Of a stretch of DNA of 64,000 nt, positions 25,315 to 33,619 are shown in pieces; position 1 is the first letter of the stretch, and each line of letters opens with the position of its first letter. This DNA comes from Falsiroseomonas stagni DSM 19981. GTDB taxonomy: Bacteria > Pseudomonadota > Alphaproteobacteria > Acetobacterales > Acetobacteraceae. A program made the translations under genes and the position numbers. The stretch lies in assembly GCF_900114315.1 (NCBI RefSeq), contig NZ_FOSQ01000001.1, positions 846,202-910,201 of the forward strand. Reading direction: 5' to 3'. The notes under the pieces are model-generated. The model was not told where the DNA came from. It saw only the letters and a list, made by a program, of their open reading frames with translations, and made no database searches.

Positions 25315-26709
25315 CTATCCGCCCTTGCGCTTCGGGGCTTCCGGCAGCGGCGCCGTCAGTTCGAACAGCGTCGCATCCGCGGGGGCCTCGGCCTTCGGCG
25401 CCGCCTTGGGCTTCGGGGCCTTCTTCGGCTTCGGCGCGGCTTCCGCAGCCGTTTCCGGCGCAGGCACCGGCTCGACCTCGACGATCGGCACACGGCGGGT
25501 CGGCGCGGGGGCTGGGGCGATGGCGTCCAGCGCCTCCGACACATCGGCGATCAGGTCGGCCACATCCTCCAGCCCCACGGAGAAGCGGATGGTGCCGTCG
25601 GTGATGCCGAGCTTGGCGCGTTCCTCCGCGCCCACGCGCATATGCGTCGTCGTTGCGGGATGCGTCACCAGCGACTTCGCATCGCCGAGGTTGTTGGAGA
25701 CGTCGACGAGCTTGAGGGCATCGAGGAACCGGAACGCCGCTTCCTTGCCGCCCTTCACGTCGAAGGTGACCAGGCTGCCGCCGGCCGCCATCTGCGCCTT
25801 GGCCAGCGCATGCTGCGGATGGTCCACGCGGAAGGGGTAGAGAACGCGCGAGATCTCGCTGCGCTCCGCCAGGAAATCGGCGATGGCGGCGGCGCTGCGG
25901 CACATCGCGGGCAGGCGCAGGTGCAGCGTCTCCAGCCCCTTCAGGATGACCCAGGCATTGAACGGGCTGATGGAGGGGCCGGTGTTGCGGATGAAGGGCT
26001 GCAGCACCTCATCCACCCACTTCTTGCGGCCGAGCACGGCGCCGCCCAGCACGCGGCCCTGGCCGTCCATGTGCTTGGTGCAGGAATAGACGACGACATC
26101 GGCGCCGAACTGCATGGGCTTCTGCAGCAGGGGCGTCGCGAAGACGTTGTCCACCACGACGATGGCGCCGGCTGCATGCGCCAGGTCGCAGACCGCGGCC
26201 ATGTCCACCAGTTCCAGCATCGGGTTGGACGGCGTTTCCAGCAGCACGAGGTTGGCCGGCTTCGACAGCGCGGCCTTCCACTGGCCGAGGTCCCCGCAAT
26301 CCACGAACTCGCAGGTGATGCCGTAGCGCGGCAGCAGGGTGGAACAGATCCAGTGGCAGGACCCGAACAGGGCGCGGGAGGCGACGACGCGGTCGCCCGC
26401 CTTCAGGTGCGACAGCATGGAGGCATGGACGGCGGCCATGCCGGTCGCCGTCAGCCGGCAGGCTTCCGCCCCCTCCAGCGCCGCCAGCCGGTCCTCCAGC
26501 ATGGTGGTGGTCGGGTTGCCGAAGCGGGAATACTGGTAGTGCTGGACGGTGCCGAGGAAGGTTTCCTCCGCCTGGCCGGCGCTTTCATAGACGAAGCCGG
26601 AGGTCAGGTAGAGCGCCTCCGACGTCTCGTCATGGTTGGAGCGCATCTGGCCGCCGCGGACCAGCAGGGTCGCGGGGCGGAGGGGACGGTCAGGCAGGGA
26701 CTTGGCCAT
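25315..26709 (-). CDS. metZ: O-succinylhomoserine sulfhydrylase with C-terminal extension
   Basis: PLP enzyme of 464 aa that makes homocysteine from O-succinylhomoserine and sulfide. The PLP lysine is Lys212 in VVVYSCTKHMDGQGRV. Other marks are NPTTTMLEDRLAALEGAEAC, the VVDNVFATP strand and NTGPSISPFNAWVILKGLETL. The catalytic domain ends near residue 397 (VSEALDAI). Residues 398-464 are a Pro/Ala/Lys-rich tail (PKPKKAPKPKAAPKAEAPAD) ending in a hydrophobic FELTAPLPEA patch; most MetZ proteins stop at about 400 aa. The ATG at 26709 is preceded by a possible SAM-II riboswitch; the longer frame is its leader. Confidence 0.9.
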   Translation of the reverse strand: MAKSLPDRPLRPATLLVRGGQMRSNHDETSEALYLTSGFVYESAGQAEETFLGTVQHYQYSRFGNPTTTMLEDRLAALEGAEACRLTATGMAAVHASMLSHLKAGDRVVASRALFGSCHWICSTLLPRYGITCEFVDCGDLGQWKAALSKPANLVLLETPSNPMLELVDMAAVCDLAHAAGAIVVVDNVFATPLLQKPMQFGADVVVYSCTKHMDGQGRVLGGAVLGRKKWVDEVLQPFIRNTGPSISPFNAWVILKGLETLHLRLPAMCRSAAAIADFLAERSEISRVLYPFRVDHPQHALAKAQMAAGGSLVTFDVKGGKEAAFRFLDALKLVDVSNNLGDAKSLVTHPATTTHMRVGAEERAKLGITDGTIRFSVGLEDVADLIADVSEALDAIAPAPAPTRRVPIVEVEPVPAPETAAEAAPKPKKAPKPKAAPKAEAPADATLFELTAPLPEAPKRKGG

Positions 26710-26790
26710 CGGAACACCTTCTGGGCAGCCTGGCTGCCGAAACGCGGCGTCCGGCCCCCCTTTCGGGGCACGTCGGGCGGCGCACGGCCC

Positions 26791-26856
26791 ACCCGGCGGC
26801 CCTTTAGCGCGCTTGTTTTCGGCGGAACGCCCGCCGCCCGCATCACCGGGACCTCG
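26791..26856 (-). promoter_or_regulatory. Probable SAM-II (SAM_alpha) riboswitch before metZ
   Basis: On the minus strand, 82-147 nt before the metZ ATG, the leader reads GGTCCCGGTGATGCGGGCGG, a GGCGGGCGTTCCGCC hairpin, then AAAACAAGCGCGCTAAAGGG and CCGCCGGG. The GGTGAT loop and the AAACAAG...GCTAAAG segment are the most conserved parts of SAM-II RNAs, and the 3' part can pair back to the 5' stem as in their pseudoknot. SAM-II switches commonly precede met genes in alphaproteobacteria. A hairpin with CCCC-tttc-GGGG (about 26755-26768) lies between it and the gene and could be the expression platform. Confidence 0.72.
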
Positions 26857-26942
26857 CCGCAATCAGGCCGGACAAATCGCGAGGGGCGCCAGGGCGCCGC
26901 CATGACGGATAGGCGCGGGGGCGGTGGGGGTCAAGGCATGGC

Positions 26943-26972
26943 TTGCGGGGTGTGCGGCGGGCGCGGTATGAA
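26943..26972 (+). promoter_or_regulatory. Probable tRNA-Gly promoter
   Basis: TTGCGG (26943-26948), 18-bp spacer, TATGAA (26967-26972), ending 18 bp before the mature tRNA 5' end. This spacing suits a short leader. It is a weak match to consensus but the only candidate upstream. Confidence 0.45.
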
Positions 26973-26990
26973 GGGGGACACCTCAGTGCT

Positions 26991-27065
26991 GCGGGCGTAG
27001 TTCAGAGGTAGAACGTCAGCTTCCCAAGCTGAATGTCGTGGGTTCGATTCCCATCGCCCGCTCCA
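26991..27065 (+). tRNA. tRNA-Gly (anticodon CCC)
   Basis: A complete cloverleaf: acceptor GCGGGCG / CGCCCGC, D arm GTTCAGAGGTAGAAC, anticodon stem TCAGC / GCTGA with loop TTCCCAA (anticodon CCC at positions 34-36), and T arm GTGGGTTCGATTCCCAT. The discriminator is T and CCA is encoded at 27063-27065. It decodes GGG, a rare-codon partner isoacceptor alongside GCC/TCC tRNAs elsewhere. Confidence 0.96.
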
Positions 27066-27104
27066 CCCTGTCCTCCTGCCATCGTGCCGTCCGGCCGCCG
27101 GCCG

Positions 27105-28184
27105 TCAGGCGATGCCGGCCGCGACGCGCTGGGTCACCTCGTTGAAGCCCCAGAAGCTGCGAAGCGAGAGCCGGATCTTGCTGGGGCCCAGGAAGCCGCG
27201 CGGGACGGCCCCGCCCGGCAGATGGCCGGCGAACAGGCGCTGCCAGAAGGCGACATGCAGGTATTCATGCGCCAGGGGGACATAGGCGCCGCCGCCCTGC
27301 GACCCGGGCCAGAATTCATAGGGGAAGCGGCCGAGATGGGTGCCGCGCTTGCCGAAATACCTCGCCTCTACCGAGACGCTGGAGGTGACGGAGACGATCT
27401 CGGCGATCTGGTCGCTCGACACGATCCGGTAGAAATTCTCCTCCACCGGGACAACGCGGTGGAAGGGCACCCGCGCGAAGATGCCGAAATCGTCGTGGTT
27501 GAAGGGGTGGGGCTTGAAGCCCGCCCGTTCGAAGGTCTGGAAGCGCCTGGTGTCGTAGGGCAGGGGCGCGGTGGCGAGGTCCACCAGCGCCCCGTCATGG
27601 ATCAGCACCTTGTCGTCGGCTGTCTGGCCGAAGAAGACCACCCTCACATCCTTCGGGATGCCGATCGTGTCCTTCATCAAGCCCCCGCGCAGCAGCGCGG
27701 CCTCGCGGAAGAACATCTCCTCCGCGATGGCGAATTCCGTCAGGCGGTGCTGCACATCGGGGTCGGAACTGCGGAAGCCCAGCACCACGTCTTCGAGGAA
27801 TCGCACGGGGTGCAGCACCACGTCGATGAACGGGATGCCGAGGAGATCGAGGCTGCGGAGCAGAAGCTGGTTACCCTCGAACAGCACGACGAAATCGGCA
27901 TCGCCGTAGATCGCCTGCACGTAGTCGAGGAAGGCGGGCGTCGGTTCCGCGTGGTAGAGCGCGGCCCAGCTTCGCACGCTGCATTCCCGGTCGAAGCGCG
28001 AATAGGCGTCCCACAGGGAGAAGTGCTCCGGCTGGCCGAGGATGGGCTCGACCGGCGCGCCCACGGCCTCCGCGATCGCCCAGCCGACGATGGTGTGCAG
28101 CCAGCGGATGTTGCCGTTCTGCTTGGCGGCGTTCCCGCCATGGTCATAGGGACGAAGGACGTCGCCGGAGATCGCGATCCTCAT
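27105..28184 (-). CDS. Polysaccharide-cluster protein, possibly Kdo-transferase-like (KpsC/GT99-type)
   Basis: Protein of 359 aa that I do not recognise with certainty. The N-terminal half (MRIAISGDVLRPYDHGGNAA, LFEGNQLLLRSLDLLGIPFI) looks like a nucleotide-fold domain. The C-terminal half shows VVFFGQTADDKVLIHDGALV followed about 40 residues on by AGFKPHPFNHDDFGIF, the GQ-D...KPHP pattern seen in KpsC-like and GT99 retaining Kdo transferases. There is no signal peptide or membrane helix, so it is cytosolic. Its start overlaps the stop of the GT4 gene by 4 bp (ATGA), so the two are coupled and probably act on the same surface glycan. Confidence 0.55.
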   Translation of the reverse strand: MRIAISGDVLRPYDHGGNAAKQNGNIRWLHTIVGWAIAEAVGAPVEPILGQPEHFSLWDAYSRFDRECSVRSWAALYHAEPTPAFLDYVQAIYGDADFVVLFEGNQLLLRSLDLLGIPFIDVVLHPVRFLEDVVLGFRSSDPDVQHRLTEFAIAEEMFFREAALLRGGLMKDTIGIPKDVRVVFFGQTADDKVLIHDGALVDLATAPLPYDTRRFQTFERAGFKPHPFNHDDFGIFARVPFHRVVPVEENFYRIVSSDQIAEIVSVTSSVSVEARYFGKRGTHLGRFPYEFWPGSQGGGAYVPLAHEYLHVAFWQRLFAGHLPGGAVPRGFLGPSKIRLSLRSFWGFNEVTQRVAAGIA

Positions 28185-29302
28185 GCCGCGACGCCGGTGA
28201 CGCAGGCGACGAGGCGCTGGATGGTCGTGGCGTGGCGCGTGCTGTAGCGCGCCTCGATGAAGGCGGGCGCGCGTTCCGCCAGTTCCAGCCGCGCGGTCGG
28301 ATCGTGCAGCAGGCGGCGCAGATGCAGGACGAATTCCTCCCGCGTCCGGGCCAGCAGGAAGGGCGCGGTGGCGGGATCGTGCGGGACGCCGCGCAGGGCT
28401 TCGCCGGTGACGACGGCCGGGATGCCGAAGCCGGCATATTCGATCGTCTTCACCTTGAGCCCGCCGCCGTAATAGACGGGGTTGATGGCGATGTCGGCGT
28501 CCAGATAGGCGGCTTCCAGCTGTTCCCGCTGCAGTCGGCCATGCCGCACCACGCCCTGCGCCTCCGCGGGGATGGAGGCGCCGACGGCGCCGACCACGTC
28601 GAGCCGCAGGTCGCCCTGCCGGACGAGGGGCCAGACCTCGCGGCAGAACCAGCGCATGCCGTCCGCATTCATCGGGCTGTTGCCGCCGACGAACAGGACG
28701 GAGACCGGGCGGCTGCGATAGCGGCGCGGCGGCGGCGGCGCGACCATGAGGGGGAGGTAGAGGACGCGGGCCCGCCCCAGCGCGCGGCCGAGATGGTCCA
28801 GATCCTCGCGCTGGATGGCCAGGATGCAGTCGAAGCGATGCAGGATGCGGAGTTCGTCCTGGCTGGTGATGGTGATGTGGTGCTTCTTGCCGAAGCGCGC
28901 GAAGGTCCTGGCGCGCTGGGACATCACGTCATGCGTGTCCAGCACCTTGAAGGGCGGCGCGCCGGAGCAGAGCGCGAGATAGGCGGTGGTGACGTATTCG
29001 TAGATGCCGAGCTGCGGGCGGTGTTCCTGGCAGAAGGCGGCGAAGGCGGACGCGGTGGCCGCATCGAAGCCGAATTCGATCCCCTTCGGCTGCTCCGGCT
29101 TCTGGGTGGGCGGGACCGCGATCGCGGTGGAGGAGAAGACCGGCACGGGCGTGCCCTTCGGCACCTCCCGCTGCGTCCTGTTGATGAAGAAGACGCCGAC
29201 GCTGGCGGAAGGGGCGAGGGCGGTGACGAGCTGGTGGATCCGCTCCTCGCTGCCCAGCGAGCGTTCCCAGAAGGCGACATCCGTGACGAAGACCACATCC
29301 AC
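28181..29302 (-). CDS. Glycosyltransferase, GT4-like
   Basis: Cytoplasmic or membrane-associated glycosyltransferase of 373 aa with a GT-B fold. The N-terminal domain ends near residue 190; the C-terminal donor-binding domain has VSVLFVGGNSPMNADGMRWF and the final acidic region AINPVYYGGGLKVKTIEYAG followed by FGIPAVVTGEALRGV, typical of family 4 enzymes (the usual E-x7-E is reduced here). Donor and acceptor are unknown. It lies 5 bp after the 29308-30216 gene and overlaps the next gene by 4 bp, forming one operon. Confidence 0.85.
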   Translation of the reverse strand: MDVVFVTDVAFWERSLGSEERIHQLVTALAPSASVGVFFINRTQREVPKGTPVPVFSSTAIAVPPTQKPEQPKGIEFGFDAATASAFAAFCQEHRPQLGIYEYVTTAYLALCSGAPPFKVLDTHDVMSQRARTFARFGKKHHITITSQDELRILHRFDCILAIQREDLDHLGRALGRARVLYLPLMVAPPPPRRYRSRPVSVLFVGGNSPMNADGMRWFCREVWPLVRQGDLRLDVVGAVGASIPAEAQGVVRHGRLQREQLEAAYLDADIAINPVYYGGGLKVKTIEYAGFGIPAVVTGEALRGVPHDPATAPFLLARTREEFVLHLRRLLHDPTARLELAERAPAFIEARYSTRHATTIQRLVACVTGVAA

Positions 29303-29307
29303 GGCGG

Positions 29308-30216
29308 TCAGGCCCTCGCGATCTCGATCCTGGACATCGCGATGCCGAGCTTCCGCGTATCGGCGCCTGTGCCCATGGAGGCCGGGGATTCCATCATCTT
29401 CAGGGTGAAGGAGAGGACTTCGTATTCCTCATCCGCCGTCTTCGGCAGATCGACCACGGCTTCCCACAGCCCGTCCTCCTGCCCCCGCGCCAGGTCGAGC
29501 GCGACGCGGCCCATGCGGGCGGAGAGGTGGAAGCGGATATCGATCCAGGGCGGCGACCACATCTGGAAGGTGAAGCGGAGGCGCCCGCCGCGGAGGTTCG
29601 GCACCAGCACGGTGGAGACCGGGCCGGGGCCGGACCAGCGCAGCGTCACCGCGCCCTGCTGCTCCCGCGGGTGCCAGTTGCGACCGATGAATTGGCGGTC
29701 GGAGGCGAAGAGCACGGCCAGCGGCTCCGGCTTCGCCGTCTCCTCGCCCGGCAGATGCGCCATGGGCAGGGGATCGATGCGCAGCACTTCGTGCAGCGGG
29801 CGGTGATGGGCGTTCAGCTGCCGGTCGAGCAGGTAGACGAGGCCCGTGAGGCTGGCGATCCTGCGGTTCTGCAGGTCGATCACGGCGCGCATGGCGTCGA
29901 GCATGGCAGCGGGCTCACCCGCTGCGGCCGCCGAGAGCCGGGCCAGGGCCGGGGCGGCGGCCTGCTCGATCTCCGCGAGGGCGCGGGCGCCGGCATGGGC
30001 CAGCAGGACGGAATCGAAGCTCGCCTCCGGCGGCTGCACCCCCTGCGCGGCGAGCTCCGCGAGCGAGATGTTGCGGAATCGCCCCGGGACGGGCGCCGCG
30101 CCGGGCCGCGCATCCTCGCCTGCGGGCGGGACCGGCGCCGGCGCGACGGCCCCCGTGCCTTCCGGCCGCTCCATGTCGTGGAGTTCGCTGGCGTGGTCGC
30201 GGAGAGGTCGCATCAT
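29308..30216 (-). CDS. Hypothetical protein of the polysaccharide cluster
   Basis: Protein of 302 aa with no firm family. The N-terminus is disordered (PVPPAGEDARPGAAPVPGR). The middle (about 65-150) is helical and includes a possible coiled-coil section (DLQNRRIASLTGLVYLLDRQL). The last 130 residues look like a beta-sandwich: LRWSGPGPVSTVLVPNLRGG, FTFQMWSPPWIDIRFHLSAR, then a DTRKLGIAMSRIEI ending. A similar WSGPG...LGIA ending is common on surface-polysaccharide enzymes of related bacteria and may bind carbohydrate; that is recall, not a search. The start is taken at the ATG at 30216; a second ATG follows directly. It is the first gene of the glycosyltransferase operon. Confidence 0.7.
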   Translation of the reverse strand: MMRPLRDHASELHDMERPEGTGAVAPAPVPPAGEDARPGAAPVPGRFRNISLAELAAQGVQPPEASFDSVLLAHAGARALAEIEQAAAPALARLSAAAAGEPAAMLDAMRAVIDLQNRRIASLTGLVYLLDRQLNAHHRPLHEVLRIDPLPMAHLPGEETAKPEPLAVLFASDRQFIGRNWHPREQQGAVTLRWSGPGPVSTVLVPNLRGGRLRFTFQMWSPPWIDIRFHLSARMGRVALDLARGQEDGLWEAVVDLPKTADEEYEVLSFTLKMMESPASMGTGADTRKLGIAMSRIEIARA

Positions 30217-30441
30217 GGCTCGCCCAGGCCGTTGCCGGGTCCGTTTACCATTCTTCCCTTGGGTTGCGAAAGGCAGCGACTGATCGCGCGGGGGATGAGC
30301 AGGGGGGTTCCGCCTTCCCTCCCGGTCAATGACGGCACCACGGCACGGCGTTTGCTGAACGCACCCCCAGCTTGAGGCATGGCCCGCTGGGATGCATGCT
30401 GCCCACCGCATTTGCGGTTAAGGCCAGCGAAGGGGTTGCAC

Positions 30442-31431
30442 ATGACAGTGGCAGAGGCTGCCGTGCTTCCGGACAGGCTTCCCCTGGTGGACCTCTCGGC
30501 GCTTGGTACGCCGGAGGGCGACCAGGCCATCGCGACGGAGCTGGACGCGGCCTTCGGTGGGATCGGCTTCGCCTATTTCGCCAATACGCCCATCACCCTC
30601 GCGCAGCAGGACGCCATCGTCGCGGCGTCCCGCGCCTTCCACGCCCTGCCCGATGCCGCCAAGCGCGCCATCGACATGAACGAATTCCACCGGGGCTACA
30701 TGGCGCCCAAGACCTCCGTCATCGCCACCTCCTCGGTCGCCAAGGTCACGAAGCCCAACTACTCCGAGAGCTTCATGTTCATGCATGAGGTGGCCCCGGA
30801 TGATCCGCGCTTCGGCCTGCCCTTGCAGGGGCCGAACCGGTGGCCGGCGGAACTGCCGGCATTCCGCGACGCGGTGCTGGCCTACCAGGCCGCCATGGAG
30901 GATTTCTGCCGCCGGCTGCTGCGGCCCGTCGCCATCGCGCTCGGCCTGGCGCCGGATTTCCTGCTGCCCTTCTTCGAGAAGCCGACCACCTTCCTGCGTC
31001 TGCTGCACTACCCGCCCCAGGCGCCGGACAGCGCGGATGACGAATTCGGATCGGCGCCGCACACCGACTACGGCTTCCTGACCATCCTGCTGCAGGACAT
31101 GTCGGGCGGGCTGGAGGTGCGGCGCAAGGATGGCGCCTGGCTGAAGGCCACGCCGATCCGCGGCACCTATGTGGTGAATGTGGCGGACATGCTGGCGCGC
31201 TGGACCAATGGCCGCTGGCAATCCACGCCGCACCGCGTGAAGAACCTGTCGGGCGGGGATCGCTATTCCTGCCCCTATTTCTTCGACATGGACATGGATG
31301 CGCGGGTGGAATGCCTGGCCACCTGCACCGATGCCGGGAACCCGCCGCGCTTCCCGCCCGTGCTCTATGGCGACTATCTGCTGGAACGGCTGAACAAGAA
31401 CTACGCTTATCGCCAGCCCCCCGCCGCCTGA
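30442..31431 (+). CDS. 2-oxoglutarate/Fe(II)-dependent oxygenase (isopenicillin-N-synthase-like)
   Basis: Oxygenase of 329 aa. The iron ligands are His207, Asp209 (SAPHTDYGFLTIL) and His264 (QSTPHRVKN), with Arg274 (GDRYSCPYF) for 2-oxoglutarate. The N-terminal domain (LPLVDLSALGTPEGDQAIAT ... GIGFAYFANT) is the DIOX_N domain of the isopenicillin-N-synthase/flavonol group. Start ATG 30442 with AAGGGG 6 nt upstream. It stands directly before a polyamine-type ABC importer and an isochorismatase-like amidohydrolase, so it may oxidise the imported substrate. The exact substrate is not visible in the sequence. Confidence 0.9.
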   Translation: MTVAEAAVLPDRLPLVDLSALGTPEGDQAIATELDAAFGGIGFAYFANTPITLAQQDAIVAASRAFHALPDAAKRAIDMNEFHRGYMAPKTSVIATSSVAKVTKPNYSESFMFMHEVAPDDPRFGLPLQGPNRWPAELPAFRDAVLAYQAAMEDFCRRLLRPVAIALGLAPDFLLPFFEKPTTFLRLLHYPPQAPDSADDEFGSAPHTDYGFLTILLQDMSGGLEVRRKDGAWLKATPIRGTYVVNVADMLARWTNGRWQSTPHRVKNLSGGDRYSCPYFFDMDMDARVECLATCTDAGNPPRFPPVLYGDYLLERLNKNYAYRQPPAA

Positions 31432-31492
31432 CGCCACGCCTGACATGCCCCGCCCCACCACGCCCCGTCACGACGCCCAAGGATCGCCCGCC

Positions 31493-32524
31493 ATGAACCT
31501 CACCCGACGCGCCGCCCTCGGCGGCATCGCGGCGCTGGCCGCAAGCCAGGGCGCGCAGGCGCAATCCGGCGCGCCCTTCGTCATCAACACCTATGGCGGG
31601 CGGTGGGAGCAGTTCTGGCGCAGCGCCATCGTGCCGCGGTTGACCCAGGCCATCGGCCGTCCCGTGCGGCTCGACATCGGGGTCGGCAGCGGCTGGGTGA
31701 CGAATTTCCGCGCCGCCGGCCGGGGCACGCCGCCCTTCCCGGGGCTGATGACGAATGAACGCTTCGCCGTGCTGCTGCGGCAGGAGGAATTCTTCTCCGC
31801 CCTGCCGGCGGCGGCCATCCCGAACCTGGCGAATGTGCTGCCCGTGGCGCGCACGGCGGGGGGGATGGGGGTGATCGGCATGATCTCCCCCATCGGGATC
31901 GCCTATCGCACGGACATGGTGCGCGTGCCGCCGAGGAGCTGGCGGGAGCTGTGGGACCCGCGCTACCGCGGGCAGCTCGGCCTCTATTCCATCACCAATT
32001 CCGCGGCGATCATGCTGCTGATGCAGGCGGGCACCATGTTCGGCCGCGGGCCGGACGACCTCGATACGGGCATCGCCAAGATGGCGGAGCTGAAGCCCTT
32101 CCCGCAGGTCGCCTTCTCCGGCCAGATCGCGCCGCTGCTGGCGCAGGGCCAGGTCGCCATCGCGCCGCTGGACTACGGGGAGGTCATTCCCCTGAAGCGC
32201 CGCGGCGTGCCGATCGAGATCATCCAGCCGGAGGACGGGCTGATGATGTTCGACCAGACCTTCAGCATCGCCGCCAGCGCGAATGCCGCCGACCGGGACG
32301 CGATGGCGAAGTATATCGACCTGATCCTCTCGCCCGAATTGCAGCTGCAGCTCGCGCGGGAGTTCTTCGTGGCGCCGGTGAATTCCACCGTCGCCATCCC
32401 GCAGGACCTGGCCGATGCCCTGCCCATCACGCAGGACGCGCTGCGCCGCACGCTGACCTTCGACTGGGGCCTGGCCGCGCGTATGGCGACGCAGATGAAT
32501 GAGCGCTGGGCGCGGGCGATCTGA
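31493..32524 (+). CDS. ABC transporter substrate-binding protein (polyamine/PotD-like)
   Basis: Periplasmic receptor of 343 aa. The Tat-like signal peptide MNLTRRAALGGIAALAASQG ends before AQAQSGAP. The mature part opens FVINTYGGRWEQFWRSAIVP and contains [20 protein letters not shown] and MMFDQTFSIAASA, typical of the family-1/PotD-like receptors of the spermidine/putrescine and iron(III) classes. It is the first of a complete importer: the ATPase begins 27 bp on and both permeases follow. RBS is AAGGATCG upstream of the ATG. The ligand is not known. Confidence 0.92.
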   Translation: MNLTRRAALGGIAALAASQGAQAQSGAPFVINTYGGRWEQFWRSAIVPRLTQAIGRPVRLDIGVGSGWVTNFRAAGRGTPPFPGLMTNERFAVLLRQEEFFSALPAAAIPNLANVLPVARTAGGMGVIGMISPIGIAYRTDMVRVPPRSWRELWDPRYRGQLGLYSITNSAAIMLLMQAGTMFGRGPDDLDTGIAKMAELKPFPQVAFSGQIAPLLAQGQVAIAPLDYGEVIPLKRRGVPIEIIQPEDGLMMFDQTFSIAASANAADRDAMAKYIDLILSPELQLQLAREFFVAPVNSTVAIPQDLADALPITQDALRRTLTFDWGLAARMATQMNERWARAI

Positions 32525-32551
32525 CGGCATCGCGGCGCGGGGGGCGCCGGC

Positions 32552-33619
32552 GTGACGCAGATCGATGTCGTCGGCCTCACCAAGCGCTACGGCACCACGC
32601 TGGCGCTGGATGGGGTCAGCCTGCAGGCGCGGGAGGGGGAACTCGTCTCCCTCCTCGGCCCGTCGGGCTGCGGGAAGACGACGACCTTGCGCTGCATGGC
32701 GGGGTTCATGGACCCCGATGCCGGGGACATCCTGGTGGATGGCACCAGTGTCACGCGCCTGCCGCCGCAGAAGCGCAATTTCGGCGTGGTGTTCCAGAAC
32801 TACGCGCTGTTCCCGCATCTCAGCGTCTTCGACAACGTCGCCTATGGCCTGGCGGTGCGGCGCCTGCCGAAGGCGGAACAGCGCGCCCGCGTGGCCGATG
32901 CGCTGGCGATGGTGCGCCTCCAGGGGCTGGAGGACCGGCTGCCGCGCGCCCTGTCCGGCGGCCAGCAGCAGCGCGTGGCACTCGCCCGCGCGCTGGTCAT
33001 CCGGCCGCGGCTGCTGCTGCTGGACGAACCGCTGGCGAACCTCGATGCCCGGCTGCGGGAGGAGGTGCGCTGGCTGATCCGCGACGTGCAGCAGCAATCC
33101 CGCATCACGGCGTTCTACGTCACGCATGACCAGGCTGAGGCGATGGCGCTGTCCGACCGCATCGCGGTGATGAAGGCCGGCCGCGTCGCGCAATTCGCCA
33201 CACCGCGGGAGATCTACCAGCGCCCCGCGGAAGCCTATGTCGCCCGCTTCACGGGGGATGCCAACATCATTCCCGCCCGCCCGCGGGACCGCACGGCGGA
33301 TGGCGGCTTCCACGTGCCCTTCGGCGGCGTCATGCTGCCCGTGCCGGGGGTGGATGGCATCCGCCCCGGCGATCCCGCCATGCTGATGCTGCGGCCGGAG
33401 GCACTCTCCCTCATCGATCCGGGGGCGGAGGGCGTCATCCCCGCGCTGGTGCTCGGCACCGCCTTCCTGGGCGCCGCCCTGGCCTGCGAGGTGTCGCTGG
33501 CCGATGGCACGCGGCTGCGCCTGCAGGCCAGCCCGCATGCGCCGGTGCAGCCGGGGATGACGGTGGGGCTGCGGGTGGATACCGCCCATGCCTGGCTGAT
33601 GCCGGATGTCCTGTCATGA
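32552..33619 (+). CDS. ABC transporter ATP-binding protein (PotA-like)
   Basis: ATPase of 355 aa, start GTG. Walker A is GPSGCGKTT (residues 36-44), the Q-loop VVFQNYALFPHLSVFDNVAY, the signature LSGGQQQRVALARAL, Walker B LLLLDEPLANLD and the switch VTHDQAEAMALSD. Residues from about 245 form a TOBE-type C-terminal domain (ANIIPARPRD ... AMLMLRPEALSLIDPG). It energises the two permeases downstream. The first permease starts within its last 14 bp. Confidence 0.95.
   Translation: MTQIDVVGLTKRYGTTLALDGVSLQAREGELVSLLGPSGCGKTTTLRCMAGFMDPDAGDILVDGTSVTRLPPQKRNFGVVFQNYALFPHLSVFDNVAYGLAVRRLPKAEQRARVADALAMVRLQGLEDRLPRALSGGQQQRVALARALVIRPRLLLLDEPLANLDARLREEVRWLIRDVQQQSRITAFYVTHDQAEAMALSDRIAVMKAGRVAQFATPREIYQRPAEAYVARFTGDANIIPARPRDRTADGGFHVPFGGVMLPVPGVDGIRPGDPAMLMLRPEALSLIDPGAEGVIPALVLGTAFLGAALACEVSLADGTRLRLQASPHAPVQPGMTVGLRVDTAHAWLMPDVLS

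Noticed and set aside
30779-33589. 936-aa minus-strand ORF opposite the oxygenase and ABC importer genes
   Set aside because: The opposite strand carries four genes with complete catalytic motifs; this frame is His/Arg/Gln-rich composition with no recognisable domain.
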